Positions 35,815-43,912 of a stretch of 64,000 bases of DNA are shown in pieces (within the stretch, counting starts at the first letter, position 1; every line of letters starts with the position of its first letter). The notes below the pieces were generated by a model, which saw nothing but the letters and a program-made list of their open reading frames with translations, made no database searches and had not been told where the DNA came from. The stretch lies in assembly GCF_900091515.1 (NCBI RefSeq), contig NZ_LT607410.1, forward strand, positions 3,844,001 to 3,908,000, in the 5' to 3' direction. The translations under genes were made by a program, and so were the position numbers. The stretch comes from Micromonospora purpureochromogenes. GTDB taxonomy: Bacteria; Actinomycetota; Actinomycetes; Mycobacteriales; Micromonosporaceae.

Positions 35815-36123
35815 ATGAGCGCGCGCCCCCGCAAACGCCGTCTCGGCGGCCCGCAGCGGTCGGACAGCGAGCGGGCCTGGAGCGTCGACGACGCCCTGCG
35901 GCAGTACAACACCCTGCTCGACTGGCTACGCACCGGCGACGGAACGCGCGGCGTCTACCTAGCCTACGACCAGGTGTACCTGGGCAACTGCCCGGCGCCG
36001 TACGCCGCCGAGAGCGACCGCTGGACGTTGGCGGAGCTCAGCGCCAGCGACAGCGCCGCGGCGATCGCCGAGACACCGCCGATGTGGTGCGACCCGCCGA
36101 TGGTCGCGCCACCGGCCCCGTGA
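35815..36123 (+). CDS. Hypothetical protein
   Basis: A 102-residue, soluble protein with a basic N-terminus (SARPRKRRLGG) and a helical, acidic body with YNTLLDWLRTGDGTRGVYLA and three aromatic/Asp-rich segments. The frame stays open upstream to a TTG at 35695, which would add 40 residues; ATG 35815 was chosen for codon use, and no strong ribosome binding site is seen for either. No domain was recognised. It stands alone between the lipoprotein and the converging GlxA-like regulator. Confidence 0.55.
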   Translation: MSARPRKRRLGGPQRSDSERAWSVDDALRQYNTLLDWLRTGDGTRGVYLAYDQVYLGNCPAPYAAESDRWTLAELSASDSAAAIAETPPMWCDPPMVAPPAP

Positions 36124-36255
36124 CGATCTGGGCACGACGCGACGACTGGCAGCGCGGAGTCGTCACCGCCCACGCACGGGGTTCTCACCGCTCCCACACG
36201 GATCGATGCGCAGGAGAGCACCGCTCCCCCTGTCAGGCCGCCGACCGGATAGTGA

Positions 36256-37233
36256 TCACGATCTTGATGAGGGCCCGGCGCTGCGGAAGGTGCGACGGTA
36301 AGCGTCCGGCGGTACCCCGACGGTGCGGTGGAAGTGTCGGCGCAGCGTCGTGGCGGTTCCCATGCCAGCCGCCTCGGCGATGGCGTCGATGCTGTTGTCG
36401 GTGTTCTCCAGCAACTCCTGGGCTCGGCGGATCCGCTGCGTCGACAGCCACTGCAGCGGGGTGGTGCCGGTCGCCGACCTGAAGTGGCGGGCCAGGTTGC
36501 GCGAGCTCATGTTCGCCTGGCGAGCCAGGTCGTTCACGGTCAGCGGACGGTTCAGCCGTTCCATCGCCCAGGGGAACAGGTTGGCAAGGGGATGGTCGTC
36601 GCGGGCGGGCACCGGGGTGGTGACGAACTGGGCCTGGCCGCCGGCGCGATGCGGCGGCACGACCAGGCGGCGGGCGACGGCGTTGGCGACCGTCGAGCCG
36701 TGGTCGCGGCGGATCAGGTGCAGGCACAGGTCGATCGCGGCGGCTTTGCCGGCCGAGGCGAGCACGTTGCCGTTGTCGACGTAGAGCACGTCCGGGTCGA
36801 CCTGCACCCGGGGATAGCGGGCGGCCAGCGCCTCGGTGTGGGCCCAGTGTGTGGTCGCGCGCAGCCCGTCCAGCACCCCGGCGGCGGCCAGCACGAACGC
36901 ACCGGTGCACAGCGAGACCATCCGAGCGCCCGCCGCGTGGGCCGCGCGGACGGCGTCGAGCAGGTCGGGTGGCACGTCGGCGTCGATGTCTTCCACGGCC
37001 GGGATGATCACGGTGTCGGCGCGGGCGAGTCGGTCCAGCCCGTCGTCGGGTTCGATTCGGAATCGGCCGATCCGGACCGGGCCCGGGCCGCAGACCACGA
37101 GGTCGTACCACGGGTCTGCCAGGCCGGAGGGGTCGCGGACGAACACCTCGCAGGCCATGGCGAGTTCGAAGTGCAGCATCGCGTCGGTGGCGGCGAGCGC
37201 GACAGTGGCCATGTCCGAAATTGTACGGGGCAT
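36256..37233 (-). CDS. GlxA-type regulator: DJ-1/PfpI domain plus AraC helix-turn-helix
   Basis: A 325-residue protein. The N-terminal glutamine-amidotransferase-like domain (residues 8-180) has the nucleophile elbow VSLCTGAFVLAAAGVLDG. The C-terminal AraC domain has two helix-turn-helix units (LTVNDLARQANMSSRNLARH and IDAIAEAAGMGTATTLRRHF). Such regulators often control amidohydrolase or catabolic genes. ATG 37233 has GGAA 5 bases before it; ATG 37212 is an alternative. It is divergent from the saccharopine-dehydrogenase-like gene with 76 bases between, so that gene is its likely target. Confidence 0.9.
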   Translation of the reverse strand: MPRTISDMATVALAATDAMLHFELAMACEVFVRDPSGLADPWYDLVVCGPGPVRIGRFRIEPDDGLDRLARADTVIIPAVEDIDADVPPDLLDAVRAAHAAGARMVSLCTGAFVLAAAGVLDGLRATTHWAHTEALAARYPRVQVDPDVLYVDNGNVLASAGKAAAIDLCLHLIRRDHGSTVANAVARRLVVPPHRAGGQAQFVTTPVPARDDHPLANLFPWAMERLNRPLTVNDLARQANMSSRNLARHFRSATGTTPLQWLSTQRIRRAQELLENTDNSIDAIAEAAGMGTATTLRRHFHRTVGVPPDAYRRTFRSAGPSSRS

Positions 37234-37309
37234 GGCGTTCCAGACACTACTGCGGGGCTGGCCGCTGCTGGAGGATCTATCTGGTCGATCTTCCGAGGGG
37301 GAACTGCAA

Positions 37310-38371
37310 ATGGGTACGAGTCAGACCGTGGCGGTGTTCGGTGCGTACGGACACACCGGGCGGTTCGTGGTGACGGAGTTGCGCGATCGCGGGTTCGTCC
37401 CGCTTCTCCTCGGTCGCGACGCGGGCAAGCTCCAGGCGCTGGCGGCGGCGCATCCGGGGCTTGACTACCGGGTGGCGTCGGTCGACGACCCGGCCTCGCT
37501 CGACCAGGCATTGACGGGTGCGGCCGCGGTCGTCAACTGCGCCGGCCCGTTCGCCTCGACCGCGCCCCCCGTGATCGAGGCCGCTCTGCGCGCCGGGGTC
37601 CCGTACGTGGATGTGGCGGCCGAGATCGAGGCGAACCTCGACACGTTCACGCACTTCACCGACCGGGCCCGGACCGCGGGCGTCGCGGTGGTCCCGGCGA
37701 TGGCCTTCTTCGGCGGACTCGGCGATCTGCTGGTCACGACCGCGATGGGCGATTGGACGGCGGCCGACGAGGCGCACGTCGCGTACGGATTGAGCAGTTG
37801 GCACCCCACGGCCGGGACCCTCGCCTCCGGCACCGTCTCGCGGGAACGGCGCGATGGCCGACGGGTCCGCTACACCGGTGGCCGGCTGGAGTACTACGTC
37901 GCCGAGCGCGACCTGCCGACCCTGGAGTGGGACTTCCCCGCTCCGATGGGCCGCCGGAGCGTCCTCGGCGAGTTCACGATGGCCGACGTGGTCACCGTCC
38001 CCCGCCACCTGTCCATCCCCGAGGTGCGCACGTACATGACCACCGACGCAGCCAGGGACCTGGCCACTCCGGGCACACCCGCACCGACCGCGGTCGACGA
38101 GCTGGGCCGGTCGGCGCAGACGTTCACCGTCGACGTCATCGTGCGCTCCGGCGACACGCAACGACGCGTCGTCGCCAGCGGCCGGGACATCTACGCCATC
38201 AGCGCACCGCTGGCGGTGGAAGCGGTGCACCGCATTCTCGGCGGTCGGACGAGGACGAGCGGCGTCGCCTCCGCCGGCGAGATCTTCGACGCGCCCGACT
38301 TCCTCCGCGCGCTGTCGGCGTACCTCTCGCTCGAACCGGCCCACGAGTCTCCCGCGCCACAGTTCGCCTGA
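37310..38371 (+). CDS. Saccharopine-dehydrogenase-like NAD(P)-binding protein
   Basis: A 353-residue protein with an N-terminal Rossmann fold (VAVFGAYGHTGRFVVTELRD, then CAGPFASTAPPVIEAAL and YVDVAAE). It is of the type seen in trans-acting enoyl reductases and saccharopine-dehydrogenase-like proteins. The C-terminal part continues as the family's domain of unknown chemistry. ATG at 37310 has GAGGGGG in front. It is transcribed away from the GlxA-like gene and is probably regulated by it. The substrate is unknown. Confidence 0.82.
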   Translation: MGTSQTVAVFGAYGHTGRFVVTELRDRGFVPLLLGRDAGKLQALAAAHPGLDYRVASVDDPASLDQALTGAAAVVNCAGPFASTAPPVIEAALRAGVPYVDVAAEIEANLDTFTHFTDRARTAGVAVVPAMAFFGGLGDLLVTTAMGDWTAADEAHVAYGLSSWHPTAGTLASGTVSRERRDGRRVRYTGGRLEYYVAERDLPTLEWDFPAPMGRRSVLGEFTMADVVTVPRHLSIPEVRTYMTTDAARDLATPGTPAPTAVDELGRSAQTFTVDVIVRSGDTQRRVVASGRDIYAISAPLAVEAVHRILGGRTRTSGVASAGEIFDAPDFLRALSAYLSLEPAHESPAPQFA

Positions 38372-38417
38372 TCGCCCGGCCACAGGTGACAGCCGGACGG
38401 CCCCCGCTGCCGCCGTG

Positions 38418-38460
38418 CGGCACCGTCGTGACGTCGGCCTGGTCGACCGGGACGGTGCCG
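38418..38460. terminator. Inverted repeat between converging genes, terminator-like
   Basis: CGGCACCGTC (38418-38427) and GACGGTGCCG (38451-38460) are perfect complements around 23 bases. The repeat lies between the saccharopine-dehydrogenase-like gene and the converging SDR gene. The loop is longer than usual for a terminator. Confidence 0.4.
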
Positions 38461-38507
38461 TTGGACAGGAGCAGGGTGGGCCTCGGGGTGTCGCTGCGGG
38501 GCTCGGC

Positions 38508-39236
38508 TCACATGCCGCCGGCGACCCGCAGCACCGCGCCGGTGGTGTAGGAGGCGTCGGGGCCGAGGAGCCAGGCGACGGCGCCGGCGACCTCGTCGGG
38601 TTCGCCGGGTCGGCCCATCGGTACCCGGCCGGCGTTGCGGTCGGGCCGGTCCGGCATGCCGGACAGGGCGTGGATGTCGGTGCGGATCAGGCCGGGGGCG
38701 ACGGCGTTGACCCGGATGCCGTGCGGGGCGAGTTCCTTGGCCAGGCCGATGGTGAGGGTGTCGGTGGCGGCCTTGACCGCGGCGTAGTGGATGTACTCCC
38801 CGGGGCTGCCGAGGGTGGCGGCGGCGGAGGAGATGTTGACGATGGCGCCGCCGGCGTCGAGGCGGCGGGCGGCCTGCTGGGCGCAGAGGACGTAGCCGAT
38901 GAGGTTGACGTCGACGACGTGGCGCAGGTCGTCGGGGCGCAGGTCGGTGAAGGCGCCGATGGGGCTGGTGACGCCGGCGTTGTTGACCAGGCCGGTGAGT
39001 GGGCCGAGGTCGGCGGCGGCGTCGAAGAGCCGGGTGACCTGGTCGGGGTCGGTGGTGTCGGCGGGTACGGCGACGGCCTGGCGGCCGAGGGCGCGGATGT
39101 CGGCCAGCACCGCGGCGGCGGCGTCGTGGTCGCGTCGGTAGCCGATGGCGATGTGGTGGCCGTCGTGGGCGAGGCGGCGGGCGACGGCGGCGCCGATGCC
39201 GCGGCTGCCGCCGGTGATGACCGTGACCGGATTCAA
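38508..39236 (-). CDS. SDR-family oxidoreductase (FabG-like)
   Basis: A 242-residue classical short-chain dehydrogenase. The cofactor site is TGGSRGIG, and NNAG follows at its normal place. The catalytic residues are Ser in NISSAAA, Tyr in YIHYAAVK and Lys in the same motif. The ending TGAVLRVAGGM is typical of FabG-like enzymes. The substrate is unknown. The start is TTG at 39236 with GGGGAG about 8 bases upstream. It diverges from the patatin-like gene with 78 bases between. Confidence 0.93.
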   Translation of the reverse strand: MNPVTVITGGSRGIGAAVARRLAHDGHHIAIGYRRDHDAAAAVLADIRALGRQAVAVPADTTDPDQVTRLFDAAADLGPLTGLVNNAGVTSPIGAFTDLRPDDLRHVVDVNLIGYVLCAQQAARRLDAGGAIVNISSAAATLGSPGEYIHYAAVKAATDTLTIGLAKELAPHGIRVNAVAPGLIRTDIHALSGMPDRPDRNAGRVPMGRPGEPDEVAGAVAWLLGPDASYTTGAVLRVAGGM

Positions 39237-39314
39237 TGGACCGCTCCCCTGTCCCCGTGTGGTGGCGACGCTACCGTTTCGGGCACGGGCCGGTCACGGA
39301 GAGGGTGGTCACAG

Positions 39315-40145
39315 ATGACGCGGGCGTTGGTGCTGGGTGGTGGCGGGGTGACCGGGGTGGCCTGGGAGTGGGGGCTGTTGGCGGGGTTGGCGCAGCGGGG
39401 GGTGGTGCTGGCGGACGCGGACCTGGTGGTGGGGACGTCGGCCGGGTCGGTGGTGGGCGCGCAGTTGTGTTCGGGGCGGCCGGTGCGTGAGTCGTACGAG
39501 GCGCAGTTGGCGCCGCCGACGGGTGAGGTGGCGGCGCGGTTCGGGTGGCCGGCGGTGGCGCGGCTGGTGTGGGCCGGTGGTCGTACCCGGGACGCGGTGC
39601 GGGCCCGGGCCCGGGTGGGGGCGATGGCGGTGGCGGCGCGTACCCCGTCGGAGGCGTCGCGGCGGGCGGTGATCGAGGCCCGGTTGCCGGCGCACAGGTG
39701 GCCGGCCCGGCGGTTGCTGGTGACGGCGGTGGAGGCGGCCTCGGGTGAGTTCGTGGTGTTCGACGCGGCCAGTGGGGTGTCGTTGGTGGACGCGGTGGGG
39801 GCCAGTTGCGCGGTGCCGGGGGTGTGGCCGCCGGTGACGATCGGGGACCGCAAGTACGTCGACGGTGGGGTGCGCTCGGTGGTGAACGCGGATCTGGCGG
39901 CGGGCGCGGAGCGGGTGGTGGTGCTGGCGCCGGCGACGTCGGGGTTCGGGCCGATGCCGCGGTTGTCGGCGCAGGTGGCGGCGTTGCGGTCGGGGGCGCG
40001 GGTGGCGGTGGTGTCACCGGACCGGGCGGCGCGGGCGGCGATCGGCCGTAACGTGCTGGATCCGGCGCGGCGGGCGGCCGCGGCGCGGGCGGGGTTCGCG
40101 CAGGCCGAGGCGGTTGCCGCCGAGGTGGCCGGGGTGTGGGGCTGA
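39315..40145 (+). CDS. Patatin-like phospholipase
   Basis: A 276-residue serine hydrolase. The oxyanion loop is GGGGVTGVAWEWG, the nucleophile elbow is GTSAGS (Ser in G-x-S-x-G), and the dyad aspartate is in VDGGVRS. Members cleave acyl groups from phospholipids or glycerolipids. The protein is short and without a signal peptide, so it probably acts inside the cell or at the inner membrane face. ATG at 39315 is chosen from the family start; no strong ribosome binding site. The peroxiredoxin gene follows after 47 bases. Confidence 0.92.
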   Translation: MTRALVLGGGGVTGVAWEWGLLAGLAQRGVVLADADLVVGTSAGSVVGAQLCSGRPVRESYEAQLAPPTGEVAARFGWPAVARLVWAGGRTRDAVRARARVGAMAVAARTPSEASRRAVIEARLPAHRWPARRLLVTAVEAASGEFVVFDAASGVSLVDAVGASCAVPGVWPPVTIGDRKYVDGGVRSVVNADLAAGAERVVVLAPATSGFGPMPRLSAQVAALRSGARVAVVSPDRAARAAIGRNVLDPARRAAAARAGFAQAEAVAAEVAGVWG

Positions 40146-40192
40146 TCGCTTAGGCTCACCGCGCGTCGTCGGTCGATTGGTGGAGGTGCGCG

Positions 40193-40651
40193 GTGGGTGT
40201 GGGTGTCGGTGACCTGGTGGAGGATTTCGAGCTGCCGGACCAGACGGGTACGCCGCGGCGGCTGTCTGAGCTGCTGACGGCGGGGCCGGTGGTGTTGTTC
40301 TTCTACCCGGCGGCGATGACGCGGGGCTGCACGGCGGAGAGCTGCCACTTCCGGGATCTGGCGGCGGAGTTCGCGGCGGTGGGCGCGCAGCGGGTGGGCA
40401 TCAGCCGGGACCCGGTGCAGAAGCAGGCGGAGTTCGCCCGGCGGCACGGGTTCGACTATCCGTTGCTGTCGGATGTCGACGGTGTGGTGGCGCAGCAGTT
40501 CGGGGTGCGGCGGCGGTTGCCGTTGGGGCCGTTGAGCATGCGCCGGATGACGTTCGTGATCGGCGCGGACCGGCGGGTGCTCGCGGTGATCCACAACGAG
40601 TTGGGGATGAACGAGCACGCGGACGGGGCGTTGCGGGCGCTGGGGGGTTGA
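40193..40651 (+). CDS. Peroxiredoxin, BCP/PrxQ type
   Basis: A 152-residue thiol peroxidase. The peroxidatic cysteine is Cys46 and the resolving cysteine Cys51 in MTRGCTAESCHFRD, the close spacing of BCP/PrxQ proteins. VLFFYPAAMT precedes it and SRDPVQKQAEFA follows. The usual PGCTxE is GCTAE here, with the proline replaced by Arg. It reduces peroxides with a thioredoxin-like donor. GTG at 40193 has GGAGG upstream. It lies behind the patatin-like gene, which could link it to lipid peroxides, but this is inference. Confidence 0.93.
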   Translation: MGVGVGDLVEDFELPDQTGTPRRLSELLTAGPVVLFFYPAAMTRGCTAESCHFRDLAAEFAAVGAQRVGISRDPVQKQAEFARRHGFDYPLLSDVDGVVAQQFGVRRRLPLGPLSMRRMTFVIGADRRVLAVIHNELGMNEHADGALRALGG

Positions 40652-40718
40652 TCTTCCGGTTGTCGGGGCCGGCTGGTATCAAGGCAGCTGTCAAACACAT
40701 GTACGGAAGAGGGCTGTG

Positions 40719-41402
40719 ATGGCGGGCCAGGGTTTGTCCGAGGACGAGGTGCACGGCATCCGGGAGGCGTTGGCCGCCGGGCGGAAGCCCAAGGTGGTGT
40801 TCACGGCGTCGGCGGGGCAGATCGCCGGGCAGGTGGGCCAGGTGGTCGAGCTGACCGACCCCGAGGGTTCCGAGGAGTTCGTGGTGGTGCGCTTCGGCCG
40901 CGACGAGTTGCCCTTCTCCCCCGCCGACGTGGCGGTGGCGCCCCGGGGCACGGGGCGCAAGGTGGCCGAGGCGAAGCCGGAGCCGCAGGTGGAGCAGCCG
41001 CCGGCCGCGCCGGCGGAGCCGGAGTTCGTGTTGGACCGGGTGCCGGCGCCGCGTCGGGAGGAGTCGAAGGTGGAGCAGCAGGTGGAGGCGAAGCCGGCCC
41101 GGCGGGCGGTGAAGGCGGCGAAGCCGAAGGGCCCGGCGGGTCTGACGGTGACCCTGGCGTACGCCGACGGTGAGTGGACGGTGGCGGCGCAGCAGGGCGC
41201 CAAGGCGCTGGCGAAGCCGTACGTGGTGAAGCCGGCGGAGGCGTTGAGGATGGTGGCGCTGGTCGACGTGCCGGGGGTGCACGAGGCGGTGGAGCAGATC
41301 ATGGCCGCGGAGCGGGCCGAGGCGGAGCAGCAGGCGGAGAAGCTGCGCGCGGAGCTCGCGGAGATCGAGGCGCGGCTGGCGGAGTTGCGCGAGGCGCGCT
41401 GA
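40719..41402 (+). CDS. Conserved-looking hypothetical protein with Lys/Glu-rich linker and coiled coil
   Basis: A 227-residue protein. The N-terminal 80 residues form a compact domain (GQGLSEDEVHGIREALAAGR, then VVELTDPEGSEEFVVVRFGR). A Pro/Glu/Lys linker (85-145) follows, then a second short domain (LTVTLAYADGEWTVAAQQGA) and a C-terminal coiled coil rich in Ala, Glu and Arg. It resembles proteins widespread in Micromonosporaceae and related actinomycetes, but I cannot name a family. ATG at 40719 has GGAAGAGG upstream; GTG 40716 is equally near. A strong terminator lies downstream. Confidence 0.72.
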   Translation: MAGQGLSEDEVHGIREALAAGRKPKVVFTASAGQIAGQVGQVVELTDPEGSEEFVVVRFGRDELPFSPADVAVAPRGTGRKVAEAKPEPQVEQPPAAPAEPEFVLDRVPAPRREESKVEQQVEAKPARRAVKAAKPKGPAGLTVTLAYADGEWTVAAQQGAKALAKPYVVKPAEALRMVALVDVPGVHEAVEQIMAAERAEAEQQAEKLRAELAEIEARLAELREAR

Positions 41403-41563
41403 CCGGTGCCGGTACGCGCCGCATCCTGGCCCACGTCGGCGAGGGTGTGGCGCTGACCACACCGGTCAACCGGTGGCTGATCTCGCGCGGCAAGGGCCAC
41501 GCGGTCGTGCACGCCTACCACCACGCGCACTGACACCGACCACGGCGGCCGGGCCACCACCAG

Positions 41564-41587
41564 CGGGCGGCCCGGCCGGGCCGCCCG
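41564..41587. terminator. Bidirectional hairpin terminator
   Basis: CGGGCGGCCC and GGGCCGCCCG form a 10-bp perfect stem around GGCC. It stands between the hypothetical gene (plus strand) and the Eis-like gene (minus strand), 7 bases from the latter's stop. Confidence 0.7.
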
Positions 41588-41593
41588 TCGGGC

Positions 41594-42784
41594 TCAGAAG
41601 TAGTCGAGCAGGTGCGCCGCTCCCCCGGCGGCCAGCAGGTCCAGGGCGCGCGGGTCGGTGCCGGTGGCGTGCAGCAGGCCGGCGTCGGCGACGGATGCGG
41701 CGCTGCTGGCGCCGTTGTAGAGCAGGGCGAAGCCGCGTACGGACAGGTGCAGGTCGACGTCGGCGGTGACGCGGGTGAGTTGGGCGGCGCCGTCGGCGAC
41801 CGTCAGCCGCCAGGTGCCGGTGTTCCACTCGGCGAGCTCGTCGGTGAGGGTGAACTCGACGGTCCCGCGGGTGTGGGTGGGCCAGCCGCGGGCGGCGACG
41901 GCGCGGGTGACGTCGACGGGCCGGTGCATCCACGGTTCCTGTTCGTGTTCACGGACGGCTTCCAGCGGCAGGTGGGCGCTGACGGCGTCGCCGTCGAGCA
42001 GGCGCAGCCGCAGGGTGGGGGTGACGCTGTGCCAGCTGGCGAGGACGCCGACGAGTTCCCGGGCGGCGTCGGCGGTGGTGGCCAGGACGTCGTGGACGGT
42101 GAGCACGGCGTCGTCGCCGTAGCCGCGGCCGCGGTCCCAGCTGGCGTAGCCGACGAGCCGCCCGTCGTCCTCGACGAGGGTGAGCCCGTCGAAGGGCAGC
42201 GTGTCGGCGGTGGTGTGCGGGTCGAAGAGGTCACCGCGGCGGGTGAGCAGCCCGCGCCGGTCCCGGGCGAGGCGTTCGTAGAGGGCGACGACGGCCGGCA
42301 TGTCGGCGGGCCCGCCCGCCCGGACGCTCAGGTGCGGGGCCGGGCGGTGTCGGGGCAGCGCCACCGTGGGCACATCGACGGTGCGCATCACTCCGGCGAC
42401 GTCCCAGCCGCAGGCGCGGTAGGGGGCGGTGACGGTGGGGAACAGGGCGCTGACGGCGGCGCCGCGGTCGTGGGCGCCGCGCAGCAGGCCGGTGAGCAGG
42501 GCGCGGGCCAAGCCACGGCCGCGGGCCTCGGGGGCGACGGCGACCCCGGCGACGTCGGCGGCCGGCACGGCCCGCCCGGACCACCACTGCTCGTGGTGCA
42601 GGTCGACGGCCTTGCCGAGGAGCCGGCCGGTGTCGTCGAAGGCGCCGTAGCGGGTCAGGCCGGGCACCGCGACGGTGGCGTGCGGCGTGGGTTGGGGGTC
42701 GGAGCCGAAGGCGCGCCGACCGAGGTGCCACGCGTCGGTGAGGTCGTCGACGGTGAGCTCACGCACGTGCGGGGGGCTGGCCAT
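41594..42784 (-). CDS. Eis-like GNAT acetyltransferase
   Basis: A 396-residue protein with two GNAT-fold halves and an SCP-2-like C-terminal domain. The acetyl-CoA loop is VAPEARGRGLARALL in the first half, and the second half begins near PAPHLSVRAGGPADMPAV. The protein ends with a conserved aromatic residue (LLDYF), whose free carboxylate is the catalytic base in the Eis family. Eis enzymes acetylate amines, including aminoglycosides and histone-like or peptide lysines. No drug-resistance neighbour is seen. ATG at 42784. Confidence 0.92.
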   Translation of the reverse strand: MASPPHVRELTVDDLTDAWHLGRRAFGSDPQPTPHATVAVPGLTRYGAFDDTGRLLGKAVDLHHEQWWSGRAVPAADVAGVAVAPEARGRGLARALLTGLLRGAHDRGAAVSALFPTVTAPYRACGWDVAGVMRTVDVPTVALPRHRPAPHLSVRAGGPADMPAVVALYERLARDRRGLLTRRGDLFDPHTTADTLPFDGLTLVEDDGRLVGYASWDRGRGYGDDAVLTVHDVLATTADAARELVGVLASWHSVTPTLRLRLLDGDAVSAHLPLEAVREHEQEPWMHRPVDVTRAVAARGWPTHTRGTVEFTLTDELAEWNTGTWRLTVADGAAQLTRVTADVDLHLSVRGFALLYNGASSAASVADAGLLHATGTDPRALDLLAAGGAAHLLDYF

Positions 42785-42844
42785 CGGGCCACCATAGCGG
42801 CGCGGATCTTGAGGGCGGGCGGATTTTCCGGCGGGGAACAGCCC

Positions 42845-42879
42845 GCGGGGCCGGTGCGACCCCCTCGCCCCGGCCCCGC
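42845..42879 (-). terminator. Hairpin behind cydB
   Basis: GCGGGGCCGG (42845-42854) pairs with CCGGCCCCGC (42870-42879) around 15 bases, directly downstream of the cydB stop on the minus strand. Likely the end of the cydAB message. Confidence 0.55.
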
Positions 42880-42900
42880 GTCCCGCGCCCCCGCAGGTTT

Positions 42901-43899
42901 TCAGTGCTGCGGGATGTTCACTACCCCGATTCGCTTGCGGAACACCCAGTACGTCCAACCCTGGTAGGCCAGCACGATCGGGGTGAAGATCACCGCCACC
43001 CAGGTCATGATCTTGAGGGTGTAGGGGGTGGAGGCGGCGTTGGTGGCGGTGAGCGTGCCGGCGGCGTCCAGGGTGGAGGGCAGCACGTTCGGGAACAGCG
43101 CCGCGAACAGGGTCGCCACGGCCAGGCCGATCGCCACGGCGGTGCCGGTGAACGCCCAGCCCTCCCGGCGTGCCTGGGCGGCGGCGAGCGCGCCGAGCAG
43201 GGCCAGGGCCGCGCCGACGGCGAACACGACGGCGGCGGTGCTGGAGCGGATGCTCAGCGTCCAGGTCAGGAACGCCACCGCGACCACCGCGGTGCCCACG
43301 CCCAGGCGCACGGCGAGCGCGCCGGCCCGCTCCCGGATCTCGCCGGTGGTCTTCAGGGCGAGGAACACCGCGCCGTGGGTGAGGAACAGCGCCGCGGTGG
43401 TCACCCCGCCGAGCAGCGCGTACGGGTGCAGCAGGTCGACCAGGCCGCCGACGTATTCGTGGTCGGCGTCCAGTGGCACGCCGCGCAGGATGTTGGCGAA
43501 GGCGACGCCCCACAGCACCGCCGGTACGACCGAGCCGACGAAGATCGCCGTGTCCCAGCGGCGCTTCCAGGACGCCTCGGAGCGCTTGTGCCGGTACTCG
43601 AAGGCCACGCCCCGGGCGATCAGGGCGAGCAGGATCAGCAGCAGCGGCAGGTAGAAGCCGGAGAAGAGGGTGGCGTACCACTCGGGGAAGGCGGCGAACA
43701 TGGCGCCGCCGGCGGTGATCAGCCAGACCTCGTTGCCGTCCCAGACCGGGCCGATGGTGTTGATCAGGACGCGGCGTTCCCGGTCGTCGCGGCCGAGGAC
43801 GGGCAGCAGCATGCCGACGCCGAAGTCGAAGCCTTCGAGGATGAAGTAGCCGGTGAAGAGCACGGCGACGAGGAGAAACCAGACGGTCGTCAGTTCCAC
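42901..43899 (-). CDS. cydB: Cytochrome bd oxidase subunit II
   Basis: A 332-residue membrane protein with about nine helices. It starts with TVWFLLVAVLFTGYFILEGF, then DFGVGMLLPVLGRDD, and has the WDGNEVWLI motif, all hallmarks of CydB. It partners CydA in the high-affinity quinol oxidase used at low oxygen. GTG at 43899 has GGAG upstream. It begins 13 bases behind the cydA stop. No cydDC ABC genes follow, so the assembly factors are elsewhere. Confidence 0.96.
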   Translation of the reverse strand: MELTTVWFLLVAVLFTGYFILEGFDFGVGMLLPVLGRDDRERRVLINTIGPVWDGNEVWLITAGGAMFAAFPEWYATLFSGFYLPLLLILLALIARGVAFEYRHKRSEASWKRRWDTAIFVGSVVPAVLWGVAFANILRGVPLDADHEYVGGLVDLLHPYALLGGVTTAALFLTHGAVFLALKTTGEIRERAGALAVRLGVGTAVVAVAFLTWTLSIRSSTAAVVFAVGAALALLGALAAAQARREGWAFTGTAVAIGLAVATLFAALFPNVLPSTLDAAGTLTATNAASTPYTLKIMTWVAVIFTPIVLAYQGWTYWVFRKRIGVVNIPQH

Positions 43900-43912
43900 G
43901 GTGGGCTCCGGG

